NCBI GenBank assembly: GCA_000277445.1
Contig: AJWJ01000101.1
Location: 1-56,679 of the forward strand
Length of the DNA stretch: 56,679 bases
Direction of reading: 5' to 3'
Origin: Polysphondylium violaceum
Taxonomy: Eukaryota > Evosea > Eumycetozoa > Dictyosteliales > Dictyosteliaceae
Within the stretch, counting starts at the first letter, position 1. The number at the start of each line of letters is the position of its first letter. Below, one piece after another: positions 21,582 through 33,482 of the stretch. A program made the translations under genes and the position numbers. The notes beneath the pieces were generated by a model. The model was not told the DNA's origin. It did not search any database and saw only the letters and a list, made by a program, of their open reading frames with translations.

Positions 21582-21705
21582 TTGATGAAGGCTAATGAAA
21601 AAAGTTTAAAATTTATATTTAAAATTCTTTTTTTTAATCATCTTTTAAAACAAAAATAATTTTATAATAATCTTTTAAATCACTCCATCCTCCTTAAAAC
21701 AAAAC
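21582..21705 (-). promoter_or_regulatory. tRNA-Thr upstream flank
   Basis: The leader in tRNA orientation ends CCTTCATCAA, related to the ATTTCATCTAA found before the other two tRNAs. A box CATCCTCCTTAAAACAAAAC lies at 21686-21705. I find no exact GGGCAATATGC here; the nearest look-alike is GGTATGCAAAGAG near 21753-21765. Confidence 0.4.
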
Positions 21706-22552
21706 TTTTAAAAATCTTTTAAATCACTTCAATCAAAAATAGGATTTAAACATTGGTATGCAAAGAGAGAGATAATAAGAATAGAAATGAGATAAAAAGA
21801 TTGGATGTGTATAAATAAAATACAAATAATTAAATTTATTTGAAGCAAATTATAATTTCTTTAAGAGGTAAATTTTTTTTGTTGAAATTATATATTCAAA
21901 GGTGTGAGTATAGATGGTTTTTGATTGAATTAGCGAGTTGTTGTCTCCTGGATGGGATTTGATTACCACATTGGCTGTATTTGTATCTGATGAGATATTC
22001 ATGATATGTCCAATACCACCAAAAAGTATAGGCTTATGTTTAAAAGTATTTCCAATTTGTGATTTTTGAAGCTTTGTGTGGAGAGCTCTGTACAATTTCG
22101 TTATAATCCGATTGGATTGAAATAAATATCAAAGTTGTTGAGGCCATCTATAATTTTTGATGGAGTAGCAGTACCAATCAAAGTTGGCATTTCACTCTTT
22201 GTTAATCATTGCATTGATAAGTTTGACCATAGTAAATTATTTGTATCTATAAATATTTATAGTAAACATATTTTATTATGCCCCCAGATTATCAGTGAAA
22301 GAGAATACAATTAAAATGAAAGACCTTGGTGGTTGTAAGCTGGGTTGAAACAATGGTTATTAAATATTAAATAATATTGTTTTGTCTCTGGTGTAACAAC
22401 TTTTATCAAAAAATGAAAAATGAAAAAATAGAAAAAAAAAAAAAAAACGAAACGTTCATTTCATATGATAAATACGCGTAGTGGTTAGGTGAAATTGGAG
22501 CATACTGTACATTACATCCACACACAAACAATAACAATACAACACACACAAT
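21706..22552. other. intergenic with a possible decayed minus-strand frame
   Basis: This stretch lies upstream of the MYND gene. Between 21850 and 22255 the minus strand carries two short frames in different registers: one of 29 codons (about 22096-22185) starting at an ATG, and one of about 81 codons (21850-22095). Their residue use is more protein-like than that of the surrounding DNA. I recognise no family. A relic of a gene is possible. The rest is AT-rich. Confidence 0.35.
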
Positions 22553-23293
22553 ATGGCATCAGTGTATACAACCAAAAGAGGCAAAACCAAGAAGGCTAAA
22601 CTTGGTATTAGAAAAGATTCGAAAAACAATCAAGCCAACAAACTCACACAGAAAATAGTTGTTACCAATAAACAACAGCCCACCTTTGAGGCTAAAAACT
22701 TTTCATTGATGCACTCAATGTTGGAGTCTGCTGATAAAGGTCAACCCATCCTCTCACTTCCCGGACAATGCGGATATCCCGTGTGCAAGGTAGGAAAGAC
22801 CAAACAATCAGATTCAAAGCTATTCCTTTGTTCAGCCTGTTCAGCGATATCATATTGCAGTAAAGAATGTCAAAGGAGCCATTGGCCAACACATAAAGTA
22901 AAATGTGTTGAAATTAAATCACAAAAACAATTAACCTTGGATGCATTGAATAATGGTAAGATATATATCTTATATTACTAGTACTACATATACCGTTCAT
23001 ATATCTAATCTAGCATCATTCATATAATAGCCATTCAAGCAATACAGACCAAAGATGAATCTGCAGTCAAAGTTGATGGTAAAATTGAAGATTTATATTC
23101 AAAAGATGAACCATTTGATGTTATTGTTCAACCAACTAAAAAAGAAAGTACTACTACCACTACTACTACGACAACAACAACAAATCTTGTAGATACTATT
23201 AACAAGAGTTTATTTATTGACGAAGACGAATTGGAAGAATTGGAAGGCATTGAAGATTCAGATGAGGAAGAAGAAGAAGAATCTGATGATTAA
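22553..23293 (+). CDS. MYND zinc-finger protein
   Basis: Exons 22553-22955 and 23031-23293 give 221 residues. The N-terminal 45 residues are basic (Lys-rich, possibly nuclear). Residues about 74-123 hold a MYND-type finger: C-x4-C, CSAC, then YCSKECQRSHW and HKVKC, with all expected Cys/His. MYND fingers bind proline-rich peptides in regulatory complexes. After the finger come a Thr repeat of 11 residues and an acidic C-terminus (EDELEELEG ... EEEEEESDD). The acidic tail and basic head suggest a nuclear or chromatin-linked role, which is inference. The intron splits an Ala codon. Confidence 0.85.
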
Positions 23294-23589
23294 GTCGCTA
23301 CAAATTAGGTAAAATATAATTTGTTGTAATAAATAAATAAACAAAATGTAAATAAATCTATACACGCCACAATATATCAATAGATGTATCTATTTTTAAA
23401 ATAGATACCCTTTATATCCATCAAATTATTATGTATATTTGTCGTCATTTTGTTGCATTTTTTAAAAAAAAAACACCCCCACAAGAAATGACAAATTGCG
23501 CTTCATGCATTAATTTAGATTTATACAGTGTTGGATTTATACACAGATATATAGATAAATAGATATAGATATAGATATAGAGCTATAGA

Positions 23590-24872
23590 ATGGATGATTT
23601 AACCTTTTTGAATGTGAATCCTTATCCTAAACTATACGAGGTGTTGGGAGTACCTACAGATGCATCACCAACGGCTATTAAAGAGGCATACAAGAGACTA
23701 TCGTTAGAGAATCATCCAGACAGAGGAGGAACATCCGAAAGAATGAGTGAAATCAATGAAGCATGGGATGTTTTATCTGATTTTGATAAAAGATTTGTAT
23801 ACGATAACATTGGGACCACCTACAATATTGATCAGATGAAAAATGCATCAAGAGTGCCTAGATTCATTATGAATCATTTTGCTGTACCTTTGATTACATT
23901 TCTCGACAAATCATTGGGTATTACTGATGTCATCTTTACCTATACTTTTAATTCTACTTATTTTGTATGTATATGTATCTATTTAAATAGTAAACTATTA
24001 CAAACTAATCATACAATATAAAGAAACTAAGTCCATGTCATGTATATGGATTCAGAGTTATACAATACACAGTGGACAGTATCTTAAACAATCAATTAAA
24101 TAGATTGTTTCCTAAAAACATTAGATTAAACACAATTGTATCGGATATTGTGTCGACTACAGTAGCAGCACCATTCCAAATTGCATCCTACTATGCATTT
24201 TTGAATAGAGCAAACGTGTCGGGATTCAGTGAATACTTTTTGTTTGACTATCCCAAAGACATACGTTCCGTGCCTGCCGTGTTGAAATTCTTTTACAACT
24301 TTCCTCAATACATAAAGTACTTTAGCAAGTCTTATAAACTTATTGCTGGCATCGTGCTATTCAGATTCGCCTACACCTTTTCTCACTACTTTTTAAGCTC
24401 CATATCAGACTATGCCGAGCATCGTCTCTTGCAAAACCAATCCGAACAACAAGAGGAGCAAAATGAAAATGAACGTAAAAAGAACACAGGTTTCTCTCGA
24501 TACTATGGTCAGCAAAGCAATAATGACAATGACAATAACGACAATAGCAGCAATGATAATGATAAACAAGAAAAGAGAGAACAAAATTCACTTAAATGGT
24601 TTGTTGTCAACAGGGTGTTTAGAATTCTGAGTTTTCTCGTACCCAGTACATTGTTTTCCGTACACAGACTATTCTATGTGCTTGAGGGTCGTGGCAATTA
24701 TTTTGACACTTCTCTTATTCGTGCTGGTGTTGTTGACGCATTCTTTAATTGGGGTTCCGATTATACAGTGTCTGTCATCCAACAACAAGTTAGAACATTT
24801 GGTACTATTCTCAAAGCAATCATTCACAATGTTAGATCCATTGTAGTCAGTAACACTAACAAACAACAATAA
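23590..24872 (+). CDS. J-domain (DnaJ/Hsp40) membrane-associated protein
   Basis: Exons 23590-23964 and 24024-24872 give 407 residues. The J domain is at about 14-76 with the HPD tripeptide at 42-44, required to stimulate Hsp70 ATPase. There is no Gly/Phe region or zinc-finger, so it is a class C J protein. After it come several hydrophobic segments (about residues 93-120, 225-255 and 320-345) without a signal peptide, so a tail- or multi-span membrane protein in ER or mitochondrial membrane is likely. An Asn/Asp/Gln/Glu low-complexity stretch lies between the later segments. The second exon may begin at the AG before AAACTAAGTCC; other AGs nearby are possible but lose frame or local sense. 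The closest family is not clear. Confidence 0.82.
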
Positions 24873-25328
24873 ATCTATTTTTAATTCTGCATTCCAGATA
24901 TCTTTTTTTTTTCTCGCGCAGTGTTTTTTGCAAAAAATAGAAAAAATCTTTATAAATCGAAATCCTGATGGGGTGAGAATGAAATGAAATTTAACTATAG
25001 TATCAAATAAATGTGCTTTATGGGGTCTTTTTTTTTCTTGTAATTTATTTATTCGCAAAAGAATAAATAAATATCATTAGATACACACATTTTCTCAATT
25101 TTATTTTATTAATTGAAGAGGTTTCGGTGAATGATGAGTTTGGGTGTTTTTTTTTTTCGCAAAAGAATTTTAAAAAAAATCCCTGACCCAATGTTTAGAA
25201 ATAAATATCTTGAAATTTTAAATTCTTTTTTTTTGAGTTTTTTTTAGAAAATGTGATCCGTGATGAATTGCCCATTTATGATGATGGGAGACCACACAAA
25301 TTCATTCCCCACAACACAATTGAAGAGA
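24873..25328. other. intergenic
   Basis: About 450 bp between the J-domain and Frizzled-like genes. TTCGCAAAAGAAT or a close variant occurs twice (near 25053 and 25157). No gene is seen. In-frame codons just before 25329 (from ATG 25263) could extend the next gene but would bury its signal peptide. Confidence 0.5.
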
Positions 25329-27323
25329 ATGAAAAATAATATTATCATTGTTTATGTTTTTTTATCTTTATTTTTTTATTGTATTTTAGCTCAAAGTAGT
25401 AATATTGTTGGTAGATGTGAACAGTTGGATTCAAAATCTACATGTTTTAAATATTTAAACTATACTAGTATTTTTATACCAAATGGTATCACCCAAGCTA
25501 GTATTGAAACAAATGTAACGAGTGATTTGTCTTTTTTAGAATACTCTGATCCCTCTTGCAAAGGAAATGGAACTTTGGTATATTGCCTCAAGAGTTTTCC
25601 AATTTGTAACTCTATAATTCTGCCAGATAATTCAACTATTCCTTTACCCTCTTATCCTTGTAATAACTTATGTCGTATGTCTTAGTATTTTATTGAAATT
25701 TAATAATAATAATAATAATAATATTTATTTATTATTAATATTAATTATTTAAATAATCATTGATATCTATTACTATATCTAGAAAATGCATATACAGCAT
25801 GTGAATTTTATATAAAAAATTATAATTTACCACTTAGTTGTGATAGTGTAGATTCAAGAGGAAATAAAGAGTATCCAATTGAATATACAGATTACAATCT
25901 CACAATTGTTGGTGGATTGCCAGTGAATCATATTCAATGTGCAAATAGTTCGCTCCTCAATCAAAATGAACCAACTGAAATCAATTGTTTGGATCCTTTG
26001 GTTAAAATTGATCCATCTTATAAAGATGATCCAGTCATTTATTGGGTATCAGATTATTGTGCGTTACCTTGTAATATGAAATTGTTTTCAGAACATGAAT
26101 ACACTGTACTATATTATGTAAAAAAAGTATTTTATACACTCTCTTTTATATCGTCTGTGTTTTTGATAATCACATTTGGCGTATTACCAAACATTGTCTC
26201 AACAAGAATGGAATCAATTCTCAGTTATTCAGTTTGTACCTTTATTATATCCATGACCTATTTTGTTGAAGATTGGTATCCTGAAAATACATTTTATTGT
26301 TCAGATCAACCAGGTCGATTTAAAACTCAAGGTGATCATTTATGTGGCTCCAATGGTTTCTTTTTTCAATTAGCCGCCCTAGGTGTTATTTTTTGGGCCA
26401 CTGCCATTTTATATGAAATTTATTTAAATTCAAAAATTCGTAAGTGACTATTGTTGTTTTATTTGTTTAAAGTAGCTATAGTCGAAAACTAATTCCTATC
26501 ATTTCTGTTTAATAGAGCAAAATATATATTTTAAATATATTAGAATTTTTAATTGGTCAGTAGTTGTATTGTTTGCTTTGATACCTTTATTTAAATCAAA
26601 ATATTCTGCCACTGTTTTTTCTGGTTGTTGGATAAACTCTGACAATGGAGGAGCTTGGCAATATGTATTGTTTTATATACCTGCATGGATATGTTTATTG
26701 CTCATGGCATACTTTTCAATCTACTCTTCAATTAAAATCTATGTCATGTATAAACTTTCACCAAACAACTCAATTTTATTTTGGAATGTAAGTATAGAAA
26801 AGTTTGGAGAGATTGAAATTTGAATAGTTTTATTAATACATTTAGTTAGGTTAAATTATTATTCTTCCTTTTATTAAGTTTATTTAATTTAGTATTTGGA
26901 TCTATATTTAAATTTTATTTTGAAAGCAAGAGAGAAGAGTACTTGAATCTCGTTAGACTATGGGCCCATTGTTTGGGCGAGAATGGTGCCGATGCATGTA
27001 TATTACAAATCCCCGGCTACCCACTCCGTCTATTAAACACTATATGTATCTCTATTTTGGGTTTGTCTTTATTTTTGGCTTTTGGCTTTGATCCAGTAAC
27101 ACATCAGATTTGGAGTGAATCAAAAAAGATCCATTTTATCATAAGCAAACTTTCCTTTTTGAATAGATTTGTTTTACTCACTTCAAGCTCATCGTCAAAC
27201 TCTAATGACGGTAAGGGCACTCGTAAATCTCTAAAGCTCAAGACATTCTCGATGGATTTATTCCACAGCAGTGGCAGTAGCACAGAGACTAAAAGTGAGA
27301 ATCTCACCAGTGATATCAACTAA
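25329..27323 (+). CDS. Frizzled/Smoothened-like receptor
   Basis: Exons 25329-25674, 25783-26439, 26516-26787 and 26850-27323 give 582 residues. A signal peptide (IIIVYVFLSLFFYCILAQ) precedes a Cys-rich domain carrying Frizzled-like cysteines (for example FPICNS, YPCNNLC). A seven-helix membrane part begins near FYTLSFISSVFLIITF and continues with FEDWYPEN-like and ICLLLMAYFSIY segments; the last helix is LNTICISILGLSLFLAFG. The cytosolic tail is Ser-rich. This layout is the dictyostelid fsl family of Frizzled-like receptors, whose ligands are unknown. The ATG at 25329 is preferred to 25263 because it opens directly on the signal peptide. The acceptor of exon 4 (26849) avoids an in-frame stop that the AG just upstream would give. 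Confidence 0.9.
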
Positions 27324-27965
27324 ATCATAAAATTGTATTGTATTTGTAAAATATAACATACTTGATAAATAAATGAAATCGAAATGTCTTTATTTTGCGG
27401 ATTCAGACAATAGAGGACATTCAACATGTCATGAACTTATATCAGTATATTGTTGATTTATTGAATTTAGTTTATTGTAATATTCATCTTTGAATTATTT
27501 ATCTTTGAATTACTACTCTTTAAAATCAAAACTTTTTAGAGGGCCTGACACAAAACAATGATGATCTACTTTTATTTTTATTTTTTTTTTTATTTTTGAA
27601 AATAAAGACCTTATGCCCAAAATTTTGAAAAAAAATCTAAAAAGAGACGTTTTACGTCATCCTTGTACCAAAATAAGCTATGCACCTAATCTTAAAACGA
27701 AAAATAGTATTTGATGACGTTGATGATGGTGCATGGGCTTTATACCAATGTACTTTACCGTAATCAAAGTGTGCAACACGAACGAACATCACAACCAAAT
27801 CAAATGTTTTTTTTTTAAAATTGAGCGTGTTTATTTTTAAGCAAAAAACACACTCACCTCACATCACATAGACAAACAAAACACACACGCACATATAACT
27901 ATTTATTTACTATCTATCAACACACTAATAATATTATTATTAAACACACAATCCAAATCACTTTA

Positions 27966-27997
<32 letters not shown>

Positions 27998-28224
27998 TTT
28001 TTTAAAATTTTTGGTGATTTATCATTCAAATCGCGTGTATACTGGTTTATTAATATATACATATATGTATATAAATCAATCAATCAATCCAGTAGTAATA
28101 GTAATATAGTAGTAATCTAAATAGTTGTATATAGTGTAATAGTAGTAATAGTAATTGTAGTAATATAGTAATATAGTATATATATTAAATAAATATCTGT
28201 CAAATAGTCGTCATATACTAAAGG
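27324..28224. other. intergenic
   Basis: This is 900 bp before the GTPase-Clu gene, AT-rich with T tracts. A short hairpin-like GACGT-ttt-ACGTC lies near 27646-27658 and a TGACGTTG, CRE-like half, near 27714. No coding signal or RNA gene is visible. Confidence 0.5.
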
Positions 28225-31200
28225 ATGACTAGTGAGAAACCACTAAAGATACTCATCATTGGCGATAATGGTGTTGGGAAGACATCAATATTGCTAAGAT
28301 TTGCTGATAATACTTTTAATGTTGATCCAAAGGTTACTCTTTTTATTGATTCTGTATGTGTATAGATATTCATATATTATAATAATAGACCCTAATATTG
28401 TTGTTTCTATTGCTTTGCTACAGAGAATTAAAATACTTGAAGTGTACGGTAAGCCTGTAAAATTACAAATCGTATGTATTGTATATATAGATATGTGATA
28501 TGATATGTACTGACCTTGTCAATCAATCATCAATAACATAGTGGGATACATTTGGTGAAGAAAAAGTTGGTCAATTAACATCTAGTTTCTACAAGTAATG
28601 TGTTTTTGTTGATAATATCAATATATATTGTTATATATATACTAACTACGACTATACATTTATAGAGGAGTAAGTGGGATAATAATAGCATATGATTCAT
28701 CATCAAGAGAATCATTTGAAAAGGTGATATCTAAATGGTCAATTGAAGCAAGAAGATATGCACAACCTACAACACCCATCGCTATTGTAGGATGTAAATC
28801 AGATTTAGTGAATCAGAAGCAGGTAACAAGTGAGATGTTGGCACAGTTTTGCAATAGAGAGAAATATATAGGCATAGAGTGTTCATCGGCCACTGGTGAT
28901 AACATTGATTCTTTGTTTGTCAATCTCACCCAACTGATTATATATTCGCCTCTGACGACATCGGTATCGTCGCCAGTGACGACCAAAGAAAAGGATAAGA
29001 AGCGAGATAGCAAGTCGATATTAAACAATTTTAAGATCTTTAACAAGAACAGTAATAGCAAAGAGAGCAAAGAGAGCGCAAAGGACAGAGATGGGCTGGG
29101 CAGCAGCAGTAGCGGTCTGAGTATCAACAGCACCAGTGGCGGCAGCGGCAGTGGGAGCAGTACAATCACAAATATAACCAATGGCACATCGCACACTGAT
29201 GGATCCATATTAAGCAACAGCGGCGGAAGCAGCGGCAGTGGACAGACCAAAGAGAGTGGCAGCGGCCTCAACACAAGCTCGAGCGGCACGACCTCGACCA
29301 CGCTGGGCATACACATGAGCACCACACTCAACGCATCGAGTACCCTCGACTCGAGCTCGTCGAGCAACAGCAGCGGCAGCGGGAAAAAGAAGAGCGTGTT
29401 CAAGTTAAAGAGCTCGACTAGCGGCGACAAGGATAACAAAGACAAGGACACCAAAGATAAAGACAGAGACAGGGACAGCAGTAAAGGCATCACTTCGCCC
29501 AAGTATGCCGTGCAGATGAGCAGTGGCGGCAGTGGCATCTCCACCATTGGTGCCGTCGAGACGATACAACACCGTCAGGCCAGCACCACTCCCGACACTT
29601 CTGAACACTTTAAGAAAAAGAGAGAAAAGATTCTTTCTCTCCCATTCCCTCATCAACCGCCACTCAAAGATGCCAACGGCAGAATCAACTACTATCAAGT
29701 CTGTTCCAAAGAGGTGGCAAATATATTACAAACTCCCTTTTTGTTGAATGACCCAAACACCAAACCAACTACAACAACAACTACTACCACTACAACTACC
29801 ACCACAACAACTACAACTACAAACATCACCATCTCTGATCGTATCTATGACGATGACAATCAAGATGACAATCCCTATAGTGTAGCTAATATTGAAGATG
29901 ATTATAGTAGTAATAATAATAACAGCAACAACAATAGAAATATACCTACTCCTACTATCACTACAACATTGTCATTATCAAATAATAATAATAATAATAA
30001 TAATAACCATTCATCAACCCCACCACCATCGAGTAATATTAGAGTATCGTCGTCGTCTTCATCGTCAAATAACAATACACCTAGAACACCAGAGACGGTA
30101 GCAGCGTACAAGGAAGCATATGGATACAATAATGAGGAAGAAGCAACAGGGACAAAGAGCTGGCACAAGAGTACACTTGAAATACTACCAACTATTGCAA
30201 CACTCAAACATTCTAATCAATCATCTGGATCAGGAAATCTACGTATTACGAATACAGACGCATCTGCATCTGCATCTGCATCTACACCACCATCATCACA
30301 AAACCCATCTCCCAATCCATCACCCACACCTGACCATGTACAACAGAATTTCTCCAAAGCATTTCCATCATCACGTGATCCAATCAATAGAATCAATTCA
30401 AGTAACTTTAATAACTTGCCAACAAAAACAACTACAACTACTACCACAGCATCATCAAGTAATAGTAATAGCAACAACAACATTGATGAGGAAGAAGACT
30501 CTTTTAACAATAGACTTAAGCCTAGAATTAATAACCAGCAACATCAACAGCATGCAAATAGAAATATAATGAGATCAGAGCCGTCGTTGGTGTTTCCAGG
30601 ATCTAATATCAAAGCAGCCATGTCATTATCGTCCAATGCCATTTTCACAGCAGCCAATAATCCAACAGTGACCACTGATTTCTCTAATCAATTTGAAACC
30701 GAGTCGATCATCAGTGGCTATGAGCGAGATGATTTATCAGAGGCAGGCATTGAGTTTGAAGATGACAAATACAATTCCAATCCAATATTGAGTAATATGA
30801 AGAATGCCTACACTATCAATCACAGTAACAGCAATGATTCATTTGTAAATTATAAAACCAACCATAGTATTCGTAATAGTAATAGTAATAGTAACAATAG
30901 TCTATTAAATAATAATAATAGTAATAATAATAACAGTAATGTTAATCTTGATGATGATAATCTAAGTGGTGAATTGGATCCTTATGATGTACAATTTCTC
31001 TCTCAAGCTTCTCAACATGCCATTAATAATGGCAGCAATAACAGCAACAACAATGGTAATATAAAAAAGAAAACAGAGATGGAAGAAAAGGTGGATGAAG
31101 AATCAGATTTGAATGAAAGATTTCAAAAGGTTGTACTCAGATTTCGAGAGTTTCCCTCGTTGGATACAAATCTTTATAGATTACAAGAGATTTGTACTGA

Positions 31201-33482
31201 TCTACTCCACATTTCTCAAGATTTTATTCACACTGTTAAAACCTATGGTCGAATCATTATTGAAGAACGCTATCTTAAAGAAAAGACCATCAAGAGTAAA
31301 TCTATTGGTGGTCATTTAGGTGGTGATAAGTATATAGTTAGAAATGTATTATTTAAAGTATGTATATCATTGGAAAAAAGATAGTATATTTCAATTATTA
31401 ATATCTATATATATATAATAGTTTTCAGGAGGATCACATGTTTATGATGAATGGGGAGGTGCCAAGGTGGGTGGTCAAGAATTGAAGGGTTGTATGGCTA
31501 CCTTGAATTGTCCAATTTCAGGCCTTTGTGTGCCTTTAATGGCAAATGTAGATTTTATGGGCTTTAGATTGATTGCCATGAGTGTGTTGCCCATTTCTTC
31601 GGTGGGCGACAAGAGCACCATTGTCTATGGATCCAGTGATATGGGCAAGACGGTGCATTCGGATGACAAGGCATTGCCCATCATGAAGTCGTTGTCGCAA
31701 ATGTTGAATCTCAAGGCCCACTATGGAGGCACACAAAAGCCTCCAGTCCTGTTGTACTCGGCCACCGACATTGAGGGCCATATCGGTTTTGATGGCAGAT
31801 TCTATTTGATTGATTTCAGTCGTACCTTTCCACCTACCTATCCCGACGACAATGTGCAGGGCGGCCACTTGTTCCAGTTGTTTAGACCCGAGTTTCTCAA
31901 GGGCCATCCCAAGCCCCTGTGCTCTGACGCCTTTAGCGGCTTTATTAAACACGATCCAGACCGTTCTGTGCACCACAATGAGGTCAAGGAGGCCTCGCAT
32001 CGTTTGCTCATTGAATTGATCCCGCGTCTAAGTAATAGACTCAAATGGATGATCAAAGAGTCGCTCAACAACGGCACACTCCTCACGGGCGACGTTCACA
32101 TTCCCGAGCAGTTTCATCGTCAGGGTATCAATATGCGTTGGATTGGCCACATGTTGCTCATTATCGATGATCGTGATGCATGCTTTGTGTTGCTCATCGA
32201 GGCCATTGCCCGTGTGCTCAAAAACGACCTTCGTCGACGTTTGCGTGAGGCCATGAAAAAATACAATCAGCCTCTTAGTGCGCCCTACATGGACTTGACT
32301 ACCAAGTTTTTAAACATGGTCTTTGGCTCAGACAGTGAGTTGGGTCCTGAATACAATAGCGAGGAGTTTTGGAATGTAACAGTTCAAAAGGAACTCGCCT
32401 CAAAGTTTTATATATTAAACATACCCTCTGTCTTGACAAACAGATATAACAATAGTAACAATAGTAGTAGTAATAGTATAAATGTAGATGTAAATAGTAA
32501 TAATAATAGTAATAATAGTGGTACAAATAATGTTAATAGTAGTGGTATTATTAATAATAGTGGTACAAGTATTAATACTAGCGGCGGCGGCAATAAAGAA
32601 AATAGAAAATCATTGTATTTTAATAGTAGTAATAATAATAGTAATAATATAAATTCAAGTAATGGTAATACAACACCACCATTGTCATCTTCACCACCTT
32701 CTCAAATACCATTGCAACAATCTCAACAAATTGTAAATACTTGGAAAATACGAGATATACTCAACGAAAAGCTGGAAGGAACTGGATATCCACCTGTTTT
32801 GGGCAGACATTTGCTGTTTATTAGATTTCGTGATATGACTCATTTGAAATTCCGTAAAAAGACCATTGAAAAAGTGGCAGACACTGGCAATAATCTTTGG
32901 AATCCCTACAAACCATTTGACACTAGTGATCTGAAAAAGATTGGTGTGCGTGTCAAACACACAGATTTGGTAACCAATGCCGAGGGCACATTCTTTTATG
33001 CCAAGGCCATGACAGAGCGTTCCGTCACAACCGCTGTCCATTTACTCCACAAGGCACGTAAACGTTTTGAATTGGCATTGATTTCCAACCCAAACAACAA
33101 AGAGACTCTCCAATTGTGTGCTCAGACTTGGTACAAGATATTGGAATTTAGCGCTTCGCAGGGCAAGAATATGTCCAACGTTAGATTCTCTATGTCTGAT
33201 CGTGTGGTGGTTAACACTGATCGTTATTTCCTCAGAGCCATTGACGCCGATCCAAAAGGTCCCTTGATTTTGTTTTTCTATGCTAATTTTTTGGCTCGTT
33301 GTGAGAGATATGAAAAAGCAGAGGAATTCTTTTTACGTTCGCTTGAAGCTGACTCCAACAATTATCGTTGTCTCACTGCTTATGCAAATTTCCTCACTGA
33401 AAGAGGTTTTCCAAATGAATCTTCTCAATTTTTAGAAAGAGCTAAACAATGTAAAGCAATTTTAGTTGGTGGTCTTAAATAA
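28225..33482 (+). CDS. Rab-like GTPase / Clu (eIF3-p135) / TPR fusion protein
   Basis: Five exons (28225-28353, 28424-28471, 28542-28594, 28666-31357 and 31422-33482) give 1660 residues. Residues 1-190 are a Rab-like GTPase: P-loop GDNGVGKTS (13-21), WDTFGEEK (60-67) where WDTAGQE is usual, G4 GCKSDL where GNKxDL is usual, and G5 ECSSA. About 600 residues of Ser/Thr/Asn low complexity follow. From about 975 a Clu (clustered mitochondria, eIF3-p135-like) region carries GGSHVYDEWGG, ELKGCM, GFRLIAMSVLPIS, YSATDIEGHIGFDGRFYLID and HLFQLFRPEFLKG. Two TPR-like units close the chain (about 1579-1655). The GTPase has no C-terminal prenylation site because it is fused. Clu proteins bind ribosomes or mRNA for mitochondrial proteins; a role here is inferred. 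Confidence 0.88.

Noticed and set aside
27640-27720. GACGT-ttt-ACGTC hairpin and TGACGTTG as CRE-like sites
   Set aside because: Short, easily met by chance, and no second site or spacing rule was seen.
29760-32680. ACA, AAT and AGT trinucleotide tracts as separate repeats or a CRISPR-like array
   Set aside because: They are in-frame codon runs for Thr, Asn and Ser in the Clu fusion protein, ordinary for dictyostelids.
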